From Deltaproteobacteria bacterium (GTDB lineage: Bacteria > Desulfobacterota > Desulfobacteria > Desulfobacterales > Desulfosarcinaceae), in NCBI GenBank assembly GCA_021824175.1, contig JAKALP010000013.1:102952-166951 (forward strand): 64,000 bases of DNA, in the 5' to 3' direction. Below are positions 8,943-19,119 of this stretch, piece after piece (the first letter of the stretch is position 1; each line of letters starts with the position of its first letter). A program made the translations under genes and the position numbers. The notes below the pieces were generated by a model. That model worked only from the letters and a program-made list of their open reading frames with translations, ran no database searches and was not told where the DNA came from.

Positions 8943-9190
8943 CACATAAGCCTTGATGGCTGGCGATGACATTTTTAGGACTTATAGATTAACGAATTCT
9001 CTATTAGTCTAAAATCCGGTCATGGTGGAGGACCTATGTTTTGACAACTATGGTTGAAGCATCAAGCGTTGCTTTTTAATCCAAAATATCGGACTATGAA
9101 CAAATCCGTCAAGCTGGAATGCATTCTTCGTTCGCAGACCCCCACTACGCTGGCCATTGAATTGACCCATTTAGATCAAAAAGGTGGATC

Positions 9191-10198
9191 ATGAACCACA
9201 GCCACGATGTCCACAACGGCCGTTTAAATATTCTGACCATTGGCGGAGGCACCGGTCAATTTGCTCTTCTGTCAGGACTGCGTGACATGAAGGCAATCCA
9301 TATCACCGCGGTAGTATCCATGATGGACAGCGGGGGCAGTACGGGCCGCTTACGCGATGAGCTGGGTATTTTGCCACCGGGCGATGTCCTAAAATGTGTG
9401 GTGGCATTGTCGCCCTACCAAAAATTTGCCCGCAATATTTTGCAAAAACGATTCAAAAAGACAGATCGACTGCTGCAAGGTCATACGGCCGGCAATATGC
9501 TCCTGACCATGTTGTCACGCTATACGGGCAGCTTTCCCTCCGGCGTTGATGCCCTTTGCGAGATCCTCGATGCCCGCGGTACCATTTTACCCGTCACCAC
9601 TGATCAAGCCACGCTGGTGGCGGAATTGACCGATGGCATGCGCATTTTCGGTGAACAGGCCATTGACCTGCCCCGCGGTACTCAACGAGAAAAAATCAAA
9701 GATGTGTTTCTCGTACCGCATCATTCTGACGCAATCCATGTTCATCCTCCCGTGGTCGAAGCCATCGCCGCCGCGGACTATATCCTGATCGGCCCCGGAG
9801 ACCTGTTCACCAGCATCATCCCCAACCTGATCGTTCCGGGTGTGGCCCAAGCCATACAAAACAGCAATGCCCACCTGATCTACCTTTTGAACATCATGAC
9901 CAAGTATGGGGAAACCCATCAGTTTCAAGCCAAAGACTTCTTGATACGCTTGGAAGAGTATACGGGCCGGCGCGTGGACGGCGTAATATACAACCAAACG
10001 CCGCCCTCAGAGGAGATCTGCCGATTATATCATGCCCAAAAAGCAGACTTCGTGGTTTTAGATCAGACTGAAGATTTCTGGTCCAGACGCAAAGTCTACG
10101 CTGCTGATCTGCTCGAAACCGACGGTAACATTGTCAGGCACAACTCTACAAAGCTGGCAGCGCTATTACAGAAAGTCTTTTTCGGAGATAAAGAGTGA
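9191..10198 (+). CDS. YvcK/CofD-like gluconeogenesis factor family protein
   Basis: A 335-residue protein of the CofD/YvcK superfamily (UPF0052), which binds UDP-sugars and is needed in several bacteria for growth on gluconeogenic carbon and for cell-shape control. Family features: N-terminal ILTIGGGTGQFALLSGLRD, the conserved VVSMMDSGGSTGRLRDELG, LPPGDVLKC and the late IGPGDLFTSIIPNLIVPGV. It starts after AAGGTGG. It overlaps the next gene by four bases (GTGA), so the two are translationally coupled. The exact biochemical role in this organism is unknown; a true F420-pathway CofD is less likely because no other F420 genes are seen. Confidence 0.88.
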   Translation: MNHSHDVHNGRLNILTIGGGTGQFALLSGLRDMKAIHITAVVSMMDSGGSTGRLRDELGILPPGDVLKCVVALSPYQKFARNILQKRFKKTDRLLQGHTAGNMLLTMLSRYTGSFPSGVDALCEILDARGTILPVTTDQATLVAELTDGMRIFGEQAIDLPRGTQREKIKDVFLVPHHSDAIHVHPPVVEAIAAADYILIGPGDLFTSIIPNLIVPGVAQAIQNSNAHLIYLLNIMTKYGETHQFQAKDFLIRLEEYTGRRVDGVIYNQTPPSEEICRLYHAQKADFVVLDQTEDFWSRRKVYAADLLETDGNIVRHNSTKLAALLQKVFFGDKE

Positions 10199-10683
10199 AA
10201 CGGCCATTGGTGGTAGGGGTCATGGGCGGCGCAAACGCAGATGAACAAACCACTATGGATGCTTATCGGCTGGGAGAGATGATCGCCAAAAAAGGTTGGG
10301 TGTTGCTCAATGGCGGCCGGAATACTGGAGTTATGGCGGCCTCAGCCAAGGGTGCCGCAGACCATGGCGGCCTGACGGTTGGCATCTTGCCGGAATCCGA
10401 TACGGCTCACGCCAGCGAAGCCATTCTTATCCCTATCTGTACGGGTATGGGCAGTGCGCGCAATATGATAAATGTGCTAAGTAGCGATGTTGTCGTAGCC
10501 TGTAAAGGAGGGGCCGGCACCATTTCAGAAATCGCCCTGGCACTCAAGCATGCAAAACAGGTGATCACCCTGAACTTTGAGGTGGCAAACTTGTTTAAAG
10601 GAATCCGGCAAGCAGGATTACTTCATGCGGCCCAGACTCCAGAAGAAGTAGTGGCGCTGATTGAGAAAAAAATTCAACGATAA
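10195..10683 (+). CDS. TIGR00725/LOG-like Rossmann-fold protein
   Basis: A 162-residue protein starting with GTG and overlapping the YvcK-like stop. It has the LOG/DprA-like nucleotide-binding fold: VVGVMGGANAD at the N-terminus, a second glycine-rich loop LLNGGRNTGVMAASAKGA, and KGGAGTISEIALALK, which corresponds to the PGGxGTxxE motif of lysine-decarboxylase-like/LOG proteins but with the first Pro replaced by Lys. LOG proteins hydrolyse cytokinin-type nucleoside monophosphates; this shorter TIGR00725 group is uncharacterised. It ends 18 bases from the convergent ispD gene. Confidence 0.82.
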   Translation: MKRPLVVGVMGGANADEQTTMDAYRLGEMIAKKGWVLLNGGRNTGVMAASAKGAADHGGLTVGILPESDTAHASEAILIPICTGMGSARNMINVLSSDVVVACKGGAGTISEIALALKHAKQVITLNFEVANLFKGIRQAGLLHAAQTPEEVVALIEKKIQR

Positions 10684-10701
10684 CCCCATAATCAATTGTG
10701 T

Positions 10702-11388
10702 CTATCGGCGCCCTTGAACAAGAATCATTTCCGCGCGCTGTAGATCTTCTGGGGTAGTAATCTTGATATTGCTCACAGAACCCGGAATCACATGCACGGC
10801 AGCGCCCATCTGCTCCACCAGGGAAGCATCATCCGTTGCTTGGATATGATTTCGCCGGGCCAAACGATGGGCCTCCTTGATCAGTCCCACCTCAAAAGCC
10901 TGCGGCGTCTGCGCCATGCGCAATGTATCTCTGGGCACTGTACGCGCAATTACACCCTGTTCATTGATCTGCTTCAAGGTGTCGGTTACTTCAATCACCG
11001 GGATACAGGCCCCCCAGCGCTGAGCACCGTGAATACAGGATTGGATCAGATCCACGGAAACCAGGGGCCGCACGCCGTCGTGAATTAGCACAATCCCATC
11101 TTCTTCCAGTACCTCCAGACCGTTAAAAACCGAGTCCTGACGGTGTTTGCCCCCTTCCACGAGCGACAATTGCGAGCGCAGCTTTTGACCGCCAAGCACT
11201 TCATGCCGGCAATATTGGAGTTGATCGGAAGAAACGGCGACTACGATGCGGTCAACTACTGGACAAAGATCAAATGCTTTCAGCGTATGCCACAAGATGG
11301 CTTGACCGTTTAGGGGCAGATATTGTTTGGGCTGGACTGCCCCCATGCGAACCCCTTTGCCCGCGGCTACGATCAATACGGATATCAT
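10702..11388 (-). CDS. ispD: 2-C-methyl-D-erythritol 4-phosphate cytidylyltransferase
   Basis: Third enzyme of the non-mevalonate isoprenoid (MEP) pathway: CTP + MEP gives CDP-ME. The 228 residues match the family. The CTP-binding loop AAGKGVRMG is at residues 8-16, KQYLPLNG follows, with VEGGKHRQDSVFNGL, HDGVRPLVS, and ARTVPRDTLRMAQTPQAF further on. Its start overlaps the stop of the upstream HPr-domain gene by four bases (ATGA), making it the last gene of the sufC-sufB-HPr-ispD operon. Confidence 0.96.
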   Translation of the reverse strand: MISVLIVAAGKGVRMGAVQPKQYLPLNGQAILWHTLKAFDLCPVVDRIVVAVSSDQLQYCRHEVLGGQKLRSQLSLVEGGKHRQDSVFNGLEVLEEDGIVLIHDGVRPLVSVDLIQSCIHGAQRWGACIPVIEVTDTLKQINEQGVIARTVPRDTLRMAQTPQAFEVGLIKEAHRLARRNHIQATDDASLVEQMGAAVHVIPGSVSNIKITTPEDLQRAEMILVQGRR

Positions 11389-12707
11389 CGCAAATACTTA
11401 AGCTCTTTGGGCAGAGGCACACCCTTGCCAATAGAATCTTCACCATAGTTAGCAGAGGCCAGTATTTCTATATCCTTCAATGCCCGGATATCTCCTTCGA
11501 AGACAACCTGGGAGATATTCTCTTTTTGGATTTTGCCCCCCGCCCATTGGATATCCAAGACGCTGCTGGCGTCAAAACGGTCTTGACCAATCACCAGTTC
11601 TACCTGGCCGCCAAAATACTGAACGATTTTGGCCACCAGCAGACTGGGGCGGCTATGGAAACCCAACTTCACAGGGATGCCGACCTGAATACGGCCGCGC
11701 TCAATATTCTCGTTCAAAATCTCCCGGGCGACATCCTTGCCGGTGCTCAAATAGTTGCAGGCATAGTACAATCCATAGTTTACGGTGAAGTCGAGCAATT
11801 GGTCCGGGTCAACCATGGACGATAGCTGGTCCTGCACACGCTTGTAAGAATGCCGGTAGCCGCTTTCATACAAATGCCGCTCATAAAAATGAAGCAATCG
11901 TCCCATCATTTGGAGCAGATGAAATACTACTGAAAAATAACTGCGTAATTGTTTGAGCTTGCGATCTCCAAAGCGGAAGCCGCCATGGATGACATAGGTG
12001 TCAAAGGAAGATTGCAAATTGTGCACCACCATTTCAAAGCGACGCACTTCGACTTCGTTCACCCGCGCCGGTACCAGCTGCCGCATCTCTTCGATGGTGT
12101 AAGGCTCATAAAACCCCAGTTGATCAAAGCGCGTAGATATACGCAAAAATTCACTAGCGATCCGTACCACATATTGCTTCTGGACATCCTTGGCCTCATC
12201 ATCAATGGTAAACGGCAGCATCTCGCCAGTAGTGGTGCCAGGGAAATCTTCAGGGCCGAACGATGTTTCCGGTATGGCAATATTAAGCCGGCGCGCTTCA
12301 TCAAGGATCACTGGCGCCAATTTCATCAAACATTCGTTAATAAATGCCGAAGCACGGTGGCCGGCGTTTCGAAATTCATCGGCATCCGGCAATTCATAGA
12401 AAATGAGGCGATTGGTAATATGCTTCTGGCAATAGCCGCCCATGCTCAAATGACGAACCGTTGCGGCCAATTCTCGGTAGAGATACCAATCCTCGTTATT
12501 CTTGGCGCCATGGAAGTCTAAAAAGTCTTCCAGCACATGCGATGTGGAATCGAGTTCGGCATAAAGTTTTTTGGTGAAATGAATGGGATGCTGTTTGCCG
12601 CTGGCAATATATAAACAGCATCTTAAATAGTCGTTGGAGAAAAGGCGGACCTTTTCGGCGAACGAGATTTCACAATAATTGCCAGAATATTGGTCAGAAT
12701 TTTCCAT
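11385..12707 (-). CDS. Large protein with C-terminal HPr-like domain
   Basis: A 440-residue protein. About 335 N-terminal residues form a mostly helical region I do not recognise. The last 100 residues resemble the PTS phosphocarrier HPr: VKLGFHSRPSLLVAKIV, with His at about residue 351 in the position of the phosphorylated His15, then ASSVLDI in the region of regulatory Ser46. No PTS enzyme is in the window. The gene is the third of an operon sufC-sufB-HPr-ispD, touching sufB and overlapping ispD by four bases. A regulatory role driven by phosphorylation is inferred; a carrier role in sugar uptake is unlikely given the fusion. Confidence 0.75.
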   Translation of the reverse strand: MENSDQYSGNYCEISFAEKVRLFSNDYLRCCLYIASGKQHPIHFTKKLYAELDSTSHVLEDFLDFHGAKNNEDWYLYRELAATVRHLSMGGYCQKHITNRLIFYELPDADEFRNAGHRASAFINECLMKLAPVILDEARRLNIAIPETSFGPEDFPGTTTGEMLPFTIDDEAKDVQKQYVVRIASEFLRISTRFDQLGFYEPYTIEEMRQLVPARVNEVEVRRFEMVVHNLQSSFDTYVIHGGFRFGDRKLKQLRSYFSVVFHLLQMMGRLLHFYERHLYESGYRHSYKRVQDQLSSMVDPDQLLDFTVNYGLYYACNYLSTGKDVAREILNENIERGRIQVGIPVKLGFHSRPSLLVAKIVQYFGGQVELVIGQDRFDASSVLDIQWAGGKIQKENISQVVFEGDIRALKDIEILASANYGEDSIGKGVPLPKELKYLR

Positions 12708-13874
12708 TTACATCATATCTTTTTGGGTTTCATGGATGATCTGGTCGATTTTATTCTTCAGGCCAGTCGGCAAACCTTCGATATCCACATTGAGAAAACC
12801 ACGCACGATCATGGAGATTGCTTCTTCTTCATCCACGCCGCGCGCCATCAGGTATTCAATTTCGGCCTGGTCGATCTTTCCAACGGCGGCCTCGTGCGAC
12901 ATCTCCACGCCCGGGACAAAACCGCGCAGTTCGGGGATTGCATGCATCAGCCCCTCTTTCAAAATCAATCCTTTACACTCCAGATGGGCTTTAATGCCGG
13001 CGCATTCCCCGATGAGTTCGCCGCGGGCGACAATTGAACCGCCGGCCACGATGGCCCGGGATATGATCTCCGCTCGGGTGCCCGGTGAACCCAAAATCAC
13101 TCGCGATCCCACATCCAAATGCGCCCCCTTGGCCGCCACGAGGATACTATTGAAGCGGGCCACGGCGCCTTCACCAGCCAAGTGAGTGGTGGGGTACATT
13201 TGCAACGAGCCGACCGGTTTTAGGGAGATGTAATTGGAGACAAAAACTCCGCCCGCCTCTACATGCACATGGGTACGGGGACGCACGTTGACCTGCGCGC
13301 CCCAGTCATGGATCATGGTGAAATGCAGCTGGGCTCCTTTGCGCACATAAAATTCCGAGACCCCCACGTGCAGCCCTGAAACCAGGTGGGGAGAAGTTGC
13401 GCACCCCGTTATTACCTGTAAGCTCGAGTTTTCTTCGGCGATTACCACATTATGCACATTTTGGGCGAACTTCTCCTTGGCGATGTATAGACAGGATTGG
13501 ACGGGATTTTCTACGCGCACCCCCGGAGCGGATCGGATGAAATAACCTTCATGAGGCGCTGATTTGGCTTGAGCGGTAAATTGATCCTTATCCGGCCGGA
13601 TATGCCGCCACAAATAATCGGACAACCAGGCGTGAGTGTCTTGGGCGTGCGAAATGGACATAACTTCCAAGCCGAGTTGCTGGGTTTGGGCATGAATAAC
13701 GGAGCGGTCCTTTTGGATAAAAGTGCCTGACCGTCCGTTTTGGCGCGTATCAATACCTACATCCAGAAACTTAGCCGCATCGGTGGAGCCAATCCTGGAG
13801 AGGTCTTGGATATAGGCGTGATTTTCAACATCGACCAGGTATTGTTTCAAATCAACATTTGTATCTTTGTTCAT
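12708..13874 (-). CDS. sufB: SufB/SufD-family Fe-S cluster scaffold protein
   Basis: A 388-residue SufB/SufD-type beta-helix scaffold that builds or transfers Fe-S clusters with the SufC ATPase. Seen: the repeated beta-helix core (VSGLHVGVSEFYVRKGA through GGSIVARGELIGE) and the C-terminal helical part with SHEAAVGKIDQAEIEYLMARG, where SHEAxVGKI is a strong family signature. The start at 13874 gives an ATGA overlap with the sufC stop and has a GGAG ribosome site; a longer frame from 13904 is not needed. Only one SufB/D paralogue is present, so this is a minimal SufBC-type system, as described for ancestral SMS systems. Confidence 0.93.
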   Translation of the reverse strand: MNKDTNVDLKQYLVDVENHAYIQDLSRIGSTDAAKFLDVGIDTRQNGRSGTFIQKDRSVIHAQTQQLGLEVMSISHAQDTHAWLSDYLWRHIRPDKDQFTAQAKSAPHEGYFIRSAPGVRVENPVQSCLYIAKEKFAQNVHNVVIAEENSSLQVITGCATSPHLVSGLHVGVSEFYVRKGAQLHFTMIHDWGAQVNVRPRTHVHVEAGGVFVSNYISLKPVGSLQMYPTTHLAGEGAVARFNSILVAAKGAHLDVGSRVILGSPGTRAEIISRAIVAGGSIVARGELIGECAGIKAHLECKGLILKEGLMHAIPELRGFVPGVEMSHEAAVGKIDQAEIEYLMARGVDEEEAISMIVRGFLNVDIEGLPTGLKNKIDQIIHETQKDMM

Positions 13875-14647
13875 ATTTCGATCTCCATCGCGCATCGCAC
13901 GCACTCTTCATAGCCGAATTCACCGATCCACTTCAGAATTTCCCGGGCGTTGCGCGAACAGCATAGATGCCCGTGGTATAAAACCTGTCCACGGTCAGCG
14001 GTGATATAGTCAAGGATATGACCCGTATGCGTAATGATTAAGGCCGATTTACTCTCCTCGGAAACGATCTGGCAGTGGGATTTGCCTTTAGCGTGTTTGG
14101 TTCCCCGATGAAGCAAAGTATTGATCGTTTCTCCGATCAAGGCCATATTCTCCAGATCCACGCCGGATTCAGGCTCATCCAGTAAAATGAGGTCGGGATC
14201 TTGGGCCATGAGCTGCAGGAGTTCGCTGCGCTTGATTTCTCCTCCGGAGAATTTGTGATTGACATCGCGATCCAGAAAATGATCGAAATTGACCTCCTTG
14301 GCCAAGGCCTCAATATCAATGGCTCGGCCTCGACTCTTGGCGCAAACCTCTACCAAGTTACGGGTTTTCAGGCCGTGCACCGTTGGCGGTCGTTGCACGG
14401 ATACGCCGATGCCTAAGCGGGCTCTCTCGTGGATGGGCATTTGGGTGATGTCTTCGCCCTTGAAAGTAATTTTGCCATGGGTGACTTTGTATCCCGAAAA
14501 CCCCATGATGGTCATCATCAGGCTGGTTTTGCCCGAACCATTGGGACCAAACAAAATGTGGGTTTCACCGCGTGGAATCTCCATATTCACATTATTGAGA
14601 ATCGCGCGTCCGCCGACTTCCACTTGCAGTTCTTCAATGATCAACAT
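13871..14647 (-). CDS. sufC: SufC-type Fe-S assembly ATPase
   Basis: A 258-residue ABC-type ATPase that drives the SufBC scaffold. Walker A is GPNGSGKTS, the Q-loop region is VSVQRPPTV, the signature is HKFSGGEIKRSELLQ, Walker B is LILLDEPESGVD and the switch His is in ALIITHTG. The start is the ATG at 14647 preceded by GAGGGA. An in-frame extension to 14902 is rejected because it reads through the RNase P RNA gene. The RNA gene ends only about 30 bases upstream, so the suf promoter must be near or within it, or the genes share a transcript. Confidence 0.95.
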   Translation of the reverse strand: MLIIEELQVEVGGRAILNNVNMEIPRGETHILFGPNGSGKTSLMMTIMGFSGYKVTHGKITFKGEDITQMPIHERARLGIGVSVQRPPTVHGLKTRNLVEVCAKSRGRAIDIEALAKEVNFDHFLDRDVNHKFSGGEIKRSELLQLMAQDPDLILLDEPESGVDLENMALIGETINTLLHRGTKHAKGKSHCQIVSEESKSALIITHTGHILDYITADRGQVLYHGHLCCSRNAREILKWIGEFGYEECVRCAMEIEI

Positions 14648-14675
14648 ATTTCCCTCTTTGGTTAGTGAACAAAAC

Positions 14676-15054
<379 letters not shown>

Positions 15055-15091
15055 TATTTTAAACAAGCTACTTTTTCTTCCTCCTAAATCC

Positions 15092-15841
15092 TCAGTCCCT
15101 CACTCCCGCCGACTCCACCTCAATGACCGCCTTGGGATAGATAATTCTCTGACAATTGGGACAGAGGCTTAAAGCGTCCAACCGCATCAATTCAATATAC
15201 GCCTGGGGGGGAATATTCATCCGGCATACCTGGCACACCCCCTCGATCACCGCGGCCACCGCAACGCCGTGCCCCTGATGCATGGCTCTGGCATACATTT
15301 TTTGCATTTTTGGGTCCAGCTCGGCCCAGATCTCCTCACGCTCCTGATGAAGGGAGGCGACTTCCCGCTGCTGTGCTTCTGCTTCGCTGCGTACCGCCTT
15401 TTGCTTTTCCTCTACTTCGCGTTTCATATCCTCCAGGTCGGCCTTGTCACAAATCACTTTTTTTTCCACCGTCTCTATTTGATCCAATACCGACAACATT
15501 CGATCTTCGATATCTGATTTCTTCAGCTTGAGGTCATCGATCTCTTTGAGCATGCTTTGATACTCTTTGTTGGTCTTGACATACCCCAACTTCTCATCGC
15601 TTTTCACGATAGCGGCATCGATAGATTTGATTTCCACTTCATCCGTACGATATTGCTTTTTCACTTGTTCCAACTGGCCCTGGCTGGTCTTAAGCTGTTC
15701 CTGATAGGCCATCAACTGATTTTGCAACGTACTCAGACGCTGTTCCACGCCAGCCAAATTCTTCTCCAATGCCGCCCGGGCGCTATCCGCCCGCTGTAAC
15801 ACCGCCAGGGTTGCCAGTAAATTCTTGATACGCTCGTCCAT
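15092..15841 (-). CDS. Coiled-coil protein with C-terminal C4 zinc ribbon (DUF164 type)
   Basis: A 249-residue protein. Residues about 15-175 are heptad-rich and highly charged, forming a long antiparallel coiled-coil hairpin. The C-terminus has a zinc ribbon with CQVC (about residue 207) and CPNC (about 230) plus PQAYIELMR between them. This is the widespread C4-type zinc-ribbon (CT398-like) family, thought to act with nucleic acids or the flagellar/secretion machinery, without an agreed function. It lies between rnpB and the Nif3-like gene, a frequent neighbourhood in Desulfobacterota. Function is not known. Confidence 0.88.
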   Translation of the reverse strand: MDERIKNLLATLAVLQRADSARAALEKNLAGVEQRLSTLQNQLMAYQEQLKTSQGQLEQVKKQYRTDEVEIKSIDAAIVKSDEKLGYVKTNKEYQSMLKEIDDLKLKKSDIEDRMLSVLDQIETVEKKVICDKADLEDMKREVEEKQKAVRSEAEAQQREVASLHQEREEIWAELDPKMQKMYARAMHQGHGVAVAAVIEGVCQVCRMNIPPQAYIELMRLDALSLCPNCQRIIYPKAVIEVESAGVRD

Positions 15842-15880
15842 CAGCTCACCGCCTCATTGTCAAACTCTTCAAGTTCACCG

Positions 15881-16732
15881 CTATATTGAAGCAGATTTCT
15901 CATCCATCAAATAGATAAAGGGGTCACATTCCAAGGGGCAAGGTTCCACGACGACTTGCCAGCCCCGCGATTTCACTTCAGAGTTCAATCGATCAACCAA
16001 AGGGTTGATGATCAGGTGCTCCGAAGAAAAATGACCAATATCAATTAGAGCACGGCGTGCGTCTTCGACCTTGCGGGCATCATGATAACGAAGATCACCG
16101 CTGACAAAGACTTGCGCTCTGCTGGCCAGAAATGTATCTATCAGACTGGAACCGCTGCCCGAACAGACCGCTACATCCTGGACCAGCATCTCTGGATGAC
16201 CGGTCATTTTTATGGCCGCCAATCCCAATTTGCTCTGAATCTGCCTCGCTAGGGTTTCCAACGTGATTTCACTTGGCAAACGGCCGATACGGCCCATCCC
16301 AATGGCCGAATGATCATCCGGGTCAGTCATTGCCCCTCCACTGGGGATCAGGGGAGTGATACCCCCTATCCCAATAGCCTGAGCAAGGGCCGCGTTCACG
16401 CCATACTGTGCGCAGTCCAAGTTGGTATGTGCCGCATAAATGGATAGCCGTGAGCACAGGGCAGCCTCAATGATAGTACCGGTCGGAGTCGCCACATCAA
16501 TGACCTTTATCGGTCGGAGCAGGAGCGGGTGGTGGCAGATCACCATGTCCACGTTATGACGAATCGCCGCCTGCACCACTTCGGGCAAGGGGTCCAAGGC
16601 GACCCAGATTTTGCTTACCGACCAATGGGTCGAGCCCACTTGAAGGCCGCAGTTGTCCCATTCCTCAGCCAGAACCGCTGGTGCCAACTGCTCCATTATG
16701 GTGATGATATCGGCGACCTGGATGGTTTTCAT
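15881..16732 (-). CDS. Nif3-like dinuclear metal centre protein
   Basis: A 283-residue member of the Nif3/YbgI (GTP cyclohydrolase I type 2-like) family, which forms toroid hexamers with a two-metal site. Visible ligand motifs: EWDNCGLQVGS near residue 25, CHHPLLLRP near 66, AAHTNLDCAQYGVN near 101 and the late DIGHFSSEHL with His and Glu ligands. The length is typical of the version lacking the central insert. Its real substrate is unsettled in the literature. It is 40 bases upstream of the zinc-ribbon gene, probably in the same transcript. Confidence 0.92.
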   Translation of the reverse strand: MKTIQVADIITIMEQLAPAVLAEEWDNCGLQVGSTHWSVSKIWVALDPLPEVVQAAIRHNVDMVICHHPLLLRPIKVIDVATPTGTIIEAALCSRLSIYAAHTNLDCAQYGVNAALAQAIGIGGITPLIPSGGAMTDPDDHSAIGMGRIGRLPSEITLETLARQIQSKLGLAAIKMTGHPEMLVQDVAVCSGSGSSLIDTFLASRAQVFVSGDLRYHDARKVEDARRALIDIGHFSSEHLIINPLVDRLNSEVKSRGWQVVVEPCPLECDPFIYLMDEKSASI

Positions 16733-16837
16733 AGCATTCCCTTTGCCCTTGGCTCTACATCATTTTGCCGCCTTTTTGCAACACTGTAAGCTCCCATGAT
16801 CCGGTATGATTACCAGTCCATCCATGTGGCCGAAATG

Positions 16838-16872
16838 CAAAAGTGTGGCCTGACTTGCAAGCCACACTTTAA
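16838..16872 (-). terminator. Terminator downstream of tRNA-Met
   Basis: A 10-bp stem, AAAGTGTGGC (16840-16849) with GCCACACTTT (16861-16870), and an 11-base loop. Read on the minus strand it is followed by TTTTGCATTT, consistent with intrinsic termination after the tRNA. It separates the tRNA from the Nif3-like gene. Confidence 0.65.
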
Positions 16873-16923
16873 GCACGCCCAATTCGCAAATTACGAAATA
16901 TGTAATCGTTAAAGAAGATGGAG

Positions 16924-16996
16924 TGGGCCCACCTGGGCTCGAACCAGGGACCGACCGGTTATGAGCCGGTGGCTCTACCAACTGAGCTATGGGCCC
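16924..16996 (-). tRNA. tRNA-Met (anticodon CAT)
   Basis: A complete 73-nt cloverleaf on the minus strand: acceptor GGGCCCA/TGGGCCC with discriminator A, D-loop AGCTCAGTTGGTAGAGC, anticodon stem ACCGG/CCGGT with loop CTCATAA, and T-arm CCTGGTTCGAGCCCAGG. CCA is not encoded. The initiator tRNA hallmark (C1-A72 mismatch) is absent, so this is elongator Met, or less likely tRNA-Ile2 whose CAT would be lysidine-modified. Confidence 0.94.
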
Positions 16997-17083
16997 GTCT
17001 CGGAAGCTGGCCTCTATTAATGGCCCCCAATTCTTTTGTCAAGCATGGTTAAATGGTTGCCTCGACGCGACTCATCGATCCCA

Positions 17084-18970
17084 TCAGTTATCAATAAAGC
17101 TCTTCAGTTTCCGGCTGCGCGTGGGATGCCTCAGCTTACGCAGCGCCTTGGCTTCGATTTGACGGATACGCTCCCTGGTGACCGTAAAATCTTGACCGAC
17201 CTCCTCCAGGGTATGATCTGCCTTTTCACCAATGCCGAAACGCATGCGCAATACTTTTTCTTCCCTGGGTGTCAGCGTGGCCAACACTTTTCGGGTTTGT
17301 TCGGCCAAATTCAAGCTGACCGCCGCATCCGACGGCAGCATAAACTTCTTGTCTTCGATGAAATCTCCCAGATGGCTGTCTTCTTCCTCGCCGATGGGAG
17401 TTTCCAGGGATATGGGCTCGCGGGCAATTTTCAACACCTTGCGTACTTTATCCAAGGGGATCTCCATTTTTTCGGCGATCTCCTCGGGCCGCGGCTCCCG
17501 GCCGAGTTCCTGTACCAAATAGCGCGAGGTACGGATAAGTTTATTGATGGTCTCTATCATATGCACCGGAATGCGGATGGTACGTGCCTGATCCGCAATG
17601 GCACGGGTGATGGCTTGACGAATCCACCAGGTGGCATAGGTACTGAACTTATAGCCACGGCGATATTCGAATTTATCCACGGCTTTCATCAAGCCGATGT
17701 TGCCTTCCTGAATCAGGTCCAAAAACTGAAGACCGCGATTGGTGTATTTTTTGGCAATACTGACCACCAGGCGCAAATTGGCTTTAATCAGTTCGCTTTT
17801 GGCCAACTTGGCCCTGGCACGACCTTCGTCCACACTGGCCAGAATCCGTTTGAGGATGCGGCTGTTGGCCTTGATCTCATTTTCTCGGGTGGTGATTTGC
17901 TCCTGAATACCCCCCAGATGGGCACAAAGGGTCTCCAACTCTTTTTTCGATAGCCGGGAATCTTTGCCCGCCATCTTCATAAAACGCGTCTTGGAGCCGA
18001 GATTGTCCCTGAAGGTGGCCACCGGTACGTTCATTACTTCGGCCGCCGTGATGATGACCCGGTTGCTGGCATCAAACCACTCAATCAGATTGCGGATGTC
18101 TTCTTCAATTTGATCGATGACGCTTCCTTCCAGGCGCCAGTCCTTGAGCATATCGAAAATCTTCTGATTGCGGCGGGTCACACAGCGCCGGATACGACGT
18201 TGCTCTTCCGACTTCAGTTTCTGATCATTGAATAGCTGATCGCGGAAGCTCAAGGTTTCTGTGTGGACCTCGGCAATGGCTTTGATGGTTTGTAAAAAGG
18301 AATCGATTTGAACGAGCTCGTTCTGGTAAGTGTCACCCTCGTCCACATCGCGCAGCACATGTTTGGGCCGCAGAAGATTATTTTCAATGCGGCGCCCCAG
18401 GTCCAAAATAAAATCGATACCGATGCTGGTTTCCAACAAGGCCTTCAACACATCTTGTTCACCGGCTTCGATCTTTTTTGCGATTTCCACCTCTCCTTCG
18501 CGGCTGAGTAGCGTAACCAGCCCCATCTCGCGCAAATACATTTTGACGGGATCGGTCACGGCGCCATAGTCCGCCAGCCCCAAATCGTCGGAGCGTAAAT
18601 CAGGATCGACCTTTTTGGATTTTTCCTTGGTCAGATTGCGGTTGTGTTCATCAATAATATCAATGCCCAAGTCGTCGAACATCATTAATGTATCATCCAT
18701 CTGCTCGCCGGAGAGCATGTCGTCCGGCAGAGCGGTATTGATCTCATCATAAGTGAGAAAGCCTTGCTTTTTGCCTTGGGCGATCAGCGCCTTTAACACC
18801 TTTTCCGAAGGACTCTTAGACCCTTTGAGCTCAGCTCCCTCTTCCTGAAGGTCGGACTGATCATCATCATGGGAAGCATCCAGCGCATCCGCATTTAGTT
18901 CGACGGCTTTGAGTTTTTCGCCTTTGGCGTCCTTGGCGTTTTCTTTTTTAGGATCGGTCTTTTTTGCCAT
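17084..18970 (-). CDS. rpoD: Primary RNA polymerase sigma factor RpoD (sigma-70)
   Basis: A 628-residue housekeeping sigma factor. A charged N-terminal region with 1.1 is followed by region 1.2 ([21 protein letters not shown]), a non-conserved insert, regions 2.1-2.4 ([37 protein letters not shown]), region 3 and region 4.2 with [23 protein letters not shown]. It starts after AGGAGG. It lies 149 bases downstream of dnaG in the same direction, the conserved macromolecular-synthesis arrangement without rpsU. Confidence 0.98.
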   Translation of the reverse strand: MAKKTDPKKENAKDAKGEKLKAVELNADALDASHDDDQSDLQEEGAELKGSKSPSEKVLKALIAQGKKQGFLTYDEINTALPDDMLSGEQMDDTLMMFDDLGIDIIDEHNRNLTKEKSKKVDPDLRSDDLGLADYGAVTDPVKMYLREMGLVTLLSREGEVEIAKKIEAGEQDVLKALLETSIGIDFILDLGRRIENNLLRPKHVLRDVDEGDTYQNELVQIDSFLQTIKAIAEVHTETLSFRDQLFNDQKLKSEEQRRIRRCVTRRNQKIFDMLKDWRLEGSVIDQIEEDIRNLIEWFDASNRVIITAAEVMNVPVATFRDNLGSKTRFMKMAGKDSRLSKKELETLCAHLGGIQEQITTRENEIKANSRILKRILASVDEGRARAKLAKSELIKANLRLVVSIAKKYTNRGLQFLDLIQEGNIGLMKAVDKFEYRRGYKFSTYATWWIRQAITRAIADQARTIRIPVHMIETINKLIRTSRYLVQELGREPRPEEIAEKMEIPLDKVRKVLKIAREPISLETPIGEEEDSHLGDFIEDKKFMLPSDAAVSLNLAEQTRKVLATLTPREEKVLRMRFGIGEKADHTLEEVGQDFTVTRERIRQIEAKALRKLRHPTRSRKLKSFIDN

Positions 18971-19119
18971 TGGAATGAGCCTCCTGAGCTATATTCCATC
19001 TTACATTTGAGAGAATACCGGAGCAGCTGGAGAATAATCGCGCAACTGCATGCGCTGGACCCCAAACAAACCCCTTATCCACACCGGCCGTAATTGAATA
19101 TGAATCGAATTTGCATTTA

